From: Brienomyrus brachyistius
Lineage: Eukaryota; Chordata; Actinopteri; Osteoglossiformes; Mormyridae
Direction of reading: 5' to 3'
DNA length: 64,000 bases
Assembly (NCBI RefSeq): GCF_023856365.1
Contig: NW_026042407.1
Location: forward strand, 62,001-126,000
A program made the translations under genes and the position numbers. The notes below the pieces were generated by a model. That model was not told the origin of the DNA. It did no database searches and saw only the letters and a program-made list of their open reading frames with translations. This document shows, one piece after another, positions 55,759-64,000 of this stretch (positions within the stretch are counted from its first letter, which is position 1; each line of letters starts with the position of its first letter).

Positions 55759-58700
55759 GCGTGTTAATGTATTAGCATATTAGCATATTAGCATAGCATA
55801 TTAGCATATTAACATATTAGCATATTAGCATATTAGCATAGTATATTAGCATAGTATATTAGCATATTAGCATATAGCATAGCATATTAACATATGAGCA
55901 TATTAGCATATTAGCATAGCGTGTTAGAATATTAGCGTATTAAGCGTATTAGCATTTTAGCATATTAGCATATTAGCATATCGTGTTAGCATAGCGTATT
56001 AGCATAGCATATTAGCATATTAGTATATTAGCATATTAGCATAGCATATTAGCATATTAACATATTAGCATATTAGCATAGCATATTAGCATATTAGCAA
56101 TATTAGCATATTAGCATAGCATATTAGCATATTAGCATATTAGCATATTAGCATAGCATGTTAGCATATTAGCGTAGTAGCATATTAGCATATTAGCATA
56201 GCATATTAGCATATTAACATTAGCATATTAGCATATTAGCATATTAGCATATTAGCATAGCATAGCATATTAGCATAGCATATTAGCATAGCGTGTTAGC
56301 GTATAGCTATTAGCATATTAGCATAAGCATATTAGCATATTTAGCATATTAGCATATTAGCATAGCGTGTTAGCATATTAGCGTATTAGCATATTAGCAT
56401 ATTAGCATAGCATATTAGCATATTAACATTAGCATATTAGCATATTAGCATATTAGGCATATTAGCATATTAGCATAGCATAGCATATTAGCATAGCATA
56501 TTAGCATAGCGTGTTAGCGTAATTAGCATATTAGCATATTAGCATAGCATATTAGCATATTAGCATATTAGCATATTAGCATAGCGTGTTAGCATATTAG
56601 CGTATTAGCATATTAGCATATTAGCATATTAGCATATTAGCATATTAGCATATTAGCATATTAACATAGCATATTAGCATATTAGCAAATTAGCATATTA
56701 GTATATTAGCATATTAGCATAGCATATTAGCATATTAGCATAGCGTGTTAGCGTATTAGCATATTAGCATATTAGCATATTAGCATATTAGCATAGCATA
56801 TTAGCATATTAGCATATTAGCATAGCATATTAGCATATTAGCATATTAGCATATTAACATAGCATATAAGCATATTAGCATATTAGCATAGCATATTAGC
56901 AAATTAGCATATTAGCATATTAGCATAGCATATTAGCATATTAGCATATTAGCATATTAGCATAGCATATTAGCATATTAGCATATTAGCATATTAGCAT
57001 ATTAGCATAGCATATTAGCAATATTAGCATATTAGCATATTAGCATATTAGCATATTAACATAGCATATTAGCATATTAGCATATTAGCATATTAGCATA
57101 GCATATTAGCATATTAGCATATTAGCATATTAACATATTAGCATATTAACATATTAGCATATTAGCATAACGTGTTAGCGTATTAGCATAGCATATTAGC
57201 ATAGCATATTAACATATTAGCATATTAGCATATTAGCATAGCGTGTTAGCGTATTAGCATATTAGCATATTAGCATAGCATATTAGCATATTAGCATATT
57301 AGCATAGCATATTAGCATATTAGCATATTAGCATATTAGCATATTAGCATATTAGCATATTAGCATATTAGCTTAGCATATTAGCATATTAGCATATTAG
57401 CATAGCATATTAGCATAGCGTGTTAGCATATTAGCGTGTTAGCATATTAGCATATTAGCATATTAGCATAGCAAATTAGCATATTAGCATGTTAGCATAT
57501 TAGCATAGCGTGTTAGCATATTAGCGTATTAGCATATTAGCATATTAGCATATTAGCATATTTAACATAGCGTGTTAGCATATTAGCATATTAGCATATT
57601 AACATATTAGCATAGCATATTAACATATTAGCATATTAGCATATTAGCATAGCATATTAGCATATTAGCATAGCATATTAGCATAGCGTGTTAGCGTATT
57701 AGCATATTAGCATATTAGCATATTAGCATAGCATATTAACATATTAGCATATTAGCATATTAGCATAGCATATTAGCATATTAGCATATTAGCATATTAG
57801 CATAGCATATTAGCATATTAGCATATTAGCATATTAGCATATTAGCATAGCGTGTTAGCGTATTAGCATATTAGCATATTAGCATATTAGCATATTAGCA
57901 TAGCATATTAGCATATTACCATATTTAGCATATTAACATAGCATATTAGCATATTAGCATATTAGCATATTAGCATATTAGCATATTAGCATAGCATATT
58001 AGCATATTAGCATATTAGCATATTAGCATAGCATATTAGCATATTAGCATATTAGCATAGCATATTAGCATATTAACATATTAGCATATTAGCATAGCGT
58101 GTTAGCGTATTAGCATATTAGCATATTAGCATAGCATATTAGCATATTAGCATATTAGCATAGCATATTAGCATATTAGCATAGCGTGTTAGCGTATTAG
58201 CATATTAGCATATTAGCATAGCATATTAGCATATCATATTAGCATATTAGCATATTAGCATATTAGCATATTAGCATAGCATATTAGCATATTAACATAT
58301 TAGCATATTAGCATATTAGCATAGCATATTAGCATATTAGCATATTAGCATAGTAAGCATAGCGTGTTAGCGTATTAACGTATTAGCATATTAGCATAGC
58401 ATATTAGCATATTAACATATTAGCATATTAGCATAGCATATTAGCATATTAGCATATTAGCATATTAGCATATTAACATAGCATATTAGCATAGCATATT
58501 AGCATATTAGTATAGCATATTAGCATAGCGTGTTAGCGTATTAGCATATTAGCATATTAGCATACCATATTAGCATATTAGCATAGCGTGTTAGCATATT
58601 AGCGTATTAGCATATTAGCATATTAGCATATTAGAATATTAGCATAGCGTGTTAGCATATTAGCGTATTAGCGTATTAGCATATTAGCATATTAGCATAT

Positions 58701-61700
58701 TAGCATATCGTGTTAGCATAGCGTATTAGCATAGCATATTAGCATATTAGTATATTAGCATATTAGCATAGCATATTAGCATATTAACATATTAGCATAT
58801 TAGCATAGCATATTAGCATATTAGCTATATTAGCATATTAGCATAGCATATTAGCATATTAGCATATTAGCATATTAGCATAGCATGTTAGCATATTAGC
58901 GTATTAGCATATTAGCATATTAGCATAGCATATTAGCATATTAACATTAGCATATAGCATATTAGCATATTAGCATATTAAGCATATTAGCATATTAGCA
59001 TAGCATATTAGCATATTAGCATATTAGCATATTAGCATAGCGTATTAGCGTATTAGCATATTAGCATATTAGCATAGCATATTAGCATATTAGCATATTA
59101 GCATATTAGCATAGCGTGTTAGCATATTAGCGTATTAGCATATTAGCATATTAGCATATTAGCATATTAGCATATTAGCATAGCATATTAGCATATTAGC
59201 AAATTAGCATATTAGTATATTAGCATATTAGCATAGCATATTAGCATAATAGCATAGCGTGTTAGCGTATTAGCATATTAGCATATTAGCATATTAGCAT
59301 ATTAGCATATTAGCATATTAGCATATTAGCATATTAGCATATTAACATAGCATATTAGCATATTAGCATATTAGCATATTAGCATATTAGCATATTAGCA
59401 TATTAGCATATTAGCATATTAGCATATTAGCATAGCATATTAGCATATTAGCATATTAGCATATTAACATATTAGCATATTAGCATATTAGCATAGCGTG
59501 TTAGCGTATTAGCATAGTATATTAGCATAGCATATTAGCATAGCATATTAGCATATTAGCATATTAGCATATTAGCATATTAGCATATTAGCATATTAGC
59601 ATAGCGTGTTAGCGTATTAGCATATTAGCATATTAGCATAGCATATTAGCATATTAGCGTATTAGCATATTAGCATATTAGCATATTAGCATAGCATATT
59701 AGCATATTAGCATATAAGCATATTAGCATAGCATATTAGCATATTAGCATATTAGCATAGCATATTAGCATATTAGCATATTAGCATAGCGTGATAGCGT
59801 CATAGCATATTAGCATAGTTAACATATTAGCATATTAGCATATTAGCATAGCATATTAGATATTAGCATATTAGCATATTAGCATAGCGAGTTAGCGTAT
59901 TAGCATATTAGCATATTAGCATATTAGCATATTAGCATAGCATATTAGCATATTAGCATATTATTATATTAGCATATTAGCATGTTAGCATATTAGCATA
60001 TTAGCATATTAGCATATTAGCATTTTAGCATATTAGCATATTAGCATAGCGTGTTAGCGTATTAGCATATTAGCATATTAGCATAGCATATTAGCATATT
60101 AGCATATTAGCATATTAGCATAGCGTGTTAGCAGTTAGCGTATTAGCATATTAGCATATTAGCATAGCATATTAGCATATTAGCATATTAACATATTAGC
60201 ATATTAGCATAGCATATTAGCATATTAACATAGCATTAGCGTGTTAGTGTATTAGCATATTAGCATATTAGCATAGCATATTAGCATATTAGCATATTAG
60301 CATAGTATATTAGCATAGTATATTAGCATAGTATATTAGCATATTAGCATATTAGTATATTAGCATAGCAAATTAGCATATTAGCATAGCATATTAGCAT
60401 ATTAGCATAGCAAATTAGCATATTAGCATAGCATATTAGCATATTAGCATATTAGCATAGCGTGGTTAGCGTATTAGCATATTAGCATATTAGCATAGCA
60501 TATTAGCATATTAGCATATTAGCATATTAGCATATTAGCATATTAGCATAGCGTGTTAACATATTAGAGTATTAGCATATTAACATATTAGCATATTAGC
60601 ATATTAGCATATTAGCATATTAGCATAGCATGTTAGCTTATTAACGTATTAGCATATTAGCATATTAGCATATTAGCATATTAGCATATTAGCATAGCGT
60701 GTTAGCATATTAGCGTATTAGCATAGTCATTAGCATATTAGCATATTAGTATATTAGCATATTAGCATAGCATATTAGCATATTAGCATATTAGCATATT
60801 AGCATAGCATGTAGCATATTAGCATATTAGCATATTAGCATATTAGCGTATTAACATAGCATATTAGCATATTAGCATATTAACATATTAGCATAGCATA
60901 TTAGCATATTAACATATTAGCATATTAGCATATTAGCATATTAGCATATTAGCATATTAGCATATTAGCATATTAGCATAGCATATTAGCGTATTAGCAT
61001 ATAAACATATTAGCATATTAACATATTAGCATATTAGCATATTAGCATATTAGCATAGCATATTAGCATATTAGCATATTAGCATATTAGCATATTAGCA
61101 TAGCATATTAGCATATTAGCATATTAGCATATTAGCATAGCGAGTTAACGTATTAGCATATTAGCATATTAGCATATTAGCATATTAGCATATTAGCATA
61201 GCATATTAGCATATTAGCATATTATCATATTAGCATATTAGGCATATTAGCATAGCATATTAGCATATTAGCATATTAGCATATTAGCATAGCGTGGTTA
61301 GCGTATTAGCATATTAGCATATTAGCAATATTAGCATATTAGCATATTAGCATATCAGCATAGCGTGTTAGCATGTTAGCGTATTAACATATTAGCATAT
61401 TAGCATATTTAGCATAATTAGCATATTAGCATATTAGCATATTAGCATAGCATATTAGCATATTAACATATTAGCATATTAGCATAGCATATTAGCATAT
61501 TAACATATTAGCATAGCGGGTGTTAGTGTATTAGCATATTAGCATATTAGCATATTAGCATATTAGCATATTAGCATATTAGCATAGCATATTAGCATAT
61601 TAGCATATTAGCATAGTATATTAGCATAGTATATTTGCATAGTATATTAGCATATTAGCATATTACCATATTAGCATAGCAAATTAGCATATTAGCATAG

Positions 61701-64000
61701 CATATTAGCATATTAGCATATTAGCATAGCGTGTTAGCGTATTAGCATATTAGCATATTAGCATATTAGCATAGCATATTAGCATATTAGCATATTAGCA
61801 TATTAGCATAGCGTGTTATATTAGAGTATTAGCATATTAACATATTAGCATATTAGCATTTTAGCATATTAGCATATTAGCATATTAGCATAGCGTGTTA
61901 TATTAGAGTATTAGCATATTAACATATTAGCATATTAGCATATTAGCATATTAGCATATTAGCATAACATGTTAGCATATTAACGTATTAGCATATTAAC
62001 GTATTAGCATATTAGCATATTAGCATATTAGCATATTAGCATATTAGCATAGCGTGTTAGCATATTAGCGTATTAGCATAGTACATTAGCATATTAGCAT
62101 ATTAGCATATAGCATATTAGCATATTAACATATTAGCATATTAGCATATTAAGCATAGCATATTAACGTATTAGCATATTAGCATATTAGCATAATAGCA
62201 TAGCATATTAGCATATTAGCTTAGCATATTAGCATAGCATATTATCATATTAGCATATTATCATATTAGCATATTAACATATTAGCATGTTAGCATAGCA
62301 TATTAGCATAGCTAGTTAGCATATTAGCGTATTAGCATATTAGCATTTCATATTAGCATAGCATATTAGCATATTAGCATATTAGCATAGCATATTAGCA
62401 TATTAGCATATTAGCATATTAGCATAGCATATTAGCATATTAGCATATTAGCATATTAGCAGTAGCATATTAGCATATTAGCATATTAGCATATTAGATA
62501 GCATATTAGCATATTAGCATATTAGCATATTAGCATATTAGTATAGCATATTAGCATATTAGCATATTACCATATTAGCATAGCGTGTTAGCGTATTAGC
62601 ATATTAGCATATTAGCATATTAGCATATTAGCATATTAGCATAGCGTGTTAGCGTATTAGCATATTAGCATATTAGCATAGCATATTAGTATATTAGCAT
62701 ATTAGCATATTAGCATAGCATATTAGTATATTAGCATATTAGCATATTAGCATAGCCTATTAGCATATTAGCAATATTAGCATATTAGCGTTTAGCATAT
62801 TAGCATATTAGCATAGCATATTAGCATATTAACATATTAGCATATTAGCATAGCATATTAGCATATTAGCATATTAGCATATTAACATAGCATATTAGCA
62901 TATTAACATATTAGCATAGCATATTAGCATATTAGCATATTAAGATATTAGCATAGCATATTAGCATATTAGTTATATTAGCATAGCATATTAGCATATT
63001 AGCATATTAGCATAGCATATTAGCATATTAACATATTAGCATATTAACATATTAACATAGCATATTAGCATATTTGCATATTAGCATGTTAGCGTATTAG
63101 CATATTAGCATATTAGCATAGCATATTAGCATATTAGCATAGCATATTAGCATATTACATATTAGCATATTAGCATAGCATATTAGCATATTAGCATATT
63201 AGCATATTAGCATAGCATATTAGCATAGCGTGTTAGCGTGATTAGCATATTAGCATATTAGCATAGCATATTAGCATATTAGCAAATTAGCATATTAGCA
63301 TATTAGCATATTAGCATATTAGCATAGCGTGTTAGGATAGCGTATTAGCATAGCATATTAGCATATTAGCATATTAGCATAGGCGTGTTAGCATAGCGTT
63401 ATTAGCATAGTCATATTAGCATATTATATTAGCATATTAGCATAGCATATTAGCATATTAACATATTAGCATATTAGCATAGGCATATTAGCATATTAGC
63501 ATATTAGCATAGCATATTAGCATATTAGCATATTAGCATATTAGCATAGCATGTTAGCATAGCGTATTAGCATATTAGCATATTAGCATAGCATATTAGC
63601 ATATTAATATAGCATATTAGCATATTAGCATATTAGCATAGCATATTAGCATAGTAGCATATTAGCATATTAGCATATTAGCATATTAGCATATTAGCAT
63701 ATTAGCATAGCGTGTTAACGTATTAGCATATTAGCATATTAGCATAGCATATTAGCATATTAGCATATTAGCATATAGCATATTAACATAGCATGTTAGC
63801 GTATTAGCATATTAGCATATTAGCATAGCATATTAGCATATTAGCATATTAGCATATTAGCATAGCGTGTAGCATATTAGCGTATTAACATATTAGTATA
63901 TTAGAATATTAGCATATTAGCATAGCATATTAGCATATTAGCATATTAGCATATTAATAAATTAGCATATTAGCATAGCATATTAGCATATTAGCATAGC
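55759..64000 (+). repeat. 9.43-kb tandem super-repeat, second copy, rich in single-base indels
   Basis: Collinear with 46325-54390. It keeps the landmark substitutions of the first copy but adds about 40 private one- to three-base length changes that break the unit, for example TTAAGCG near 55941, GCAATATT near 56098, TTAGGCAT near 56454, GCTATATT near 58824, CGTGGTTAG near 60461 and 61291, GCGGGTGTT near 61516, CAGTAGC near 62460, GGCGTG near 63382 and GTCATATT near 63410. Such changes are very rare before 47 kb. The end of the copy is outside the window. Confidence 0.8.

Larger units (their letters stand above)
1..64000 (+). repeat. Satellite array of 8-bp CATATTAG units with 5-bp CATAG units
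   Basis: The entire window consists of head-to-tail CATATTAG octamers broken at intervals by the pentamer CATAG. The pentamer equals the octamer with ATT removed, so blocks have lengths 5+8n with n mostly 2 to 6. All units read the same way; no block in the reverse orientation was seen. Base composition follows the unit: 25 percent GC in the octamer, 40 percent in the pentamer. Common single-base variants are CATATTAA, TATATTAG, CGTATTAG and CGTGTTAG; rarer ones (CAAATTAG, CATATTAT, CAGATTAG) recur at matching places in distant segments. Every full unit holds TAG on + and TAA on -, so reading frames close within about 24-30 bases. Both array edges lie outside the window. Scale and homogeneity are those of eukaryotic satellite DNA kept uniform by unequal exchange; the family is not one I recognise. 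Confidence 0.97.

Noticed and set aside
60010..60025. CATTTTAG near 60020 and 61857 as further members of the paired clusters
   Set aside because: They lack the doubled CGTATTAG before and CATATCGTG after. They look like isolated changes in the error-rich end of the window.
1..64000. CRISPR array
   Set aside because: Units are 8 and 5 bp and contiguous. There are no 20-50 bp spacers of unique sequence between longer conserved repeats.
1..64000. Telomere repeat array, because units contain TTAG
   Set aside because: The unit lacks the G-run of the known TTAGG, TTAGGC, TTAGGG and TTTAGGG repeats, has one G and one C per octamer, and shows higher-order structure that telomerase-made repeats do not.
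1..64000. Coding regions or a repeat protein gene
   Set aside because: Stops occur in each unit on both strands and rotate through the frames because 8 and 13 are not multiples of 3.
1..64000. Bacterial -10 promoter-like hexamers (CATATT, TATTAG) or origin iterons
   Set aside because: They are just the monomer itself, present thousands of times with no matching -35, no gene and no unique flanking sequence.
1..64000. Repeat-induced point mutation as the source of TATATTAG and CATATTAA
   Set aside because: TATATTAG fits a C-to-T change at CpA, but the equally common CATATTAA is a C-to-T change at CpT on the other strand. The octamer has only two C:G pairs, so both classes are expected from ordinary transitions.
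1..64000. Pure artefact of assembly or low-complexity filler
   Set aside because: Rare variant units keep the same order and spacing across distant segments with slight whole-unit differences, which filler or a collapsed assembly would not produce. Order of large segments could still contain assembly errors.

Overview
The window is one uninterrupted satellite DNA array. From the first base to the last it is built from an 8-bp unit, CATATTAG, all in one orientation, punctuated by a 5-bp unit, CATAG, which is the same unit with three internal bases (ATT) missing. Blocks of one 5-mer followed by usually two to six 8-mers (lengths 5+8n: 21, 29, 37, 45, 53, 61 bp) follow each other without a break. 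I saw no unique sequence, transposon, inverted block or RNA gene. No protein-coding gene is possible: every full-length unit carries a TAG on the + strand and a TAA on the - strand, and because 8 is not a multiple of 3 the stops rotate through all frames. The array runs off both ends of the window.

Organism: tens of kilobases of a very short tandem unit with nested higher-order repeats indicate eukaryotic heterochromatin (centromeric, pericentromeric, subtelomeric or sex-chromosome satellite). I do not recognise the 8-mer as a named satellite and it is not one of the common telomere repeats, so I name no species. The CpG-bearing variant units appear next to TG and CA versions at the same positions, which hints at a genome with cytosine methylation.

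Layout: the apparent monotony hides several scales of order. (1) Blocks of 5+8n bp. (2) A marked CpG cassette, CGTGTTAG directly after a 5-mer followed by CGTATTAG, roughly every 100-250 bp. (3) Local higher-order repeats of about 0.95 kb, 1.1-1.2 kb and 1.2-1.3 kb. (4) Super-repeats: 10.2-14.6 kb matches 19.8-24.15 kb (shift about 9.5 kb); 5.4-10.5 kb matches 24.2-29.2 kb (about 18.7 kb); 0.55-3.4 kb matches 33.4-36.1 kb (about 32.8 kb); 31.5-34.7 kb matches 52.3-55.5 kb (about 20.8 kb); 15.9-19.6 kb matches 47.7-51.6 kb (about 31.9 kb); 46.3-54.4 kb matches 55.76-64.0 kb (9.43-9.6 kb). Matches rest on rare variant units in the same order with near-constant spacing. The order of segments is shuffled between copies, so the array is a mosaic of a limited set of segments, with junctions near 0.55, 24.15, 29.23, 31.5, 36.2, 41.7, 43.2 and 55.7 kb.

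The last 8.3 kb differs in quality: single-base insertions and deletions that break the unit length are rare before about 47 kb, somewhat more frequent from 47 to 55.7 kb, and dense (about 40 by eye) from 55.7 kb to the end. The shared substitutions of its upstream twin are kept. This looks either like unpolished consensus near a contig end or like true decay at an array edge. All coordinates of segments were placed by eye from landmark motifs; segment ends are good to about 50-100 bp.
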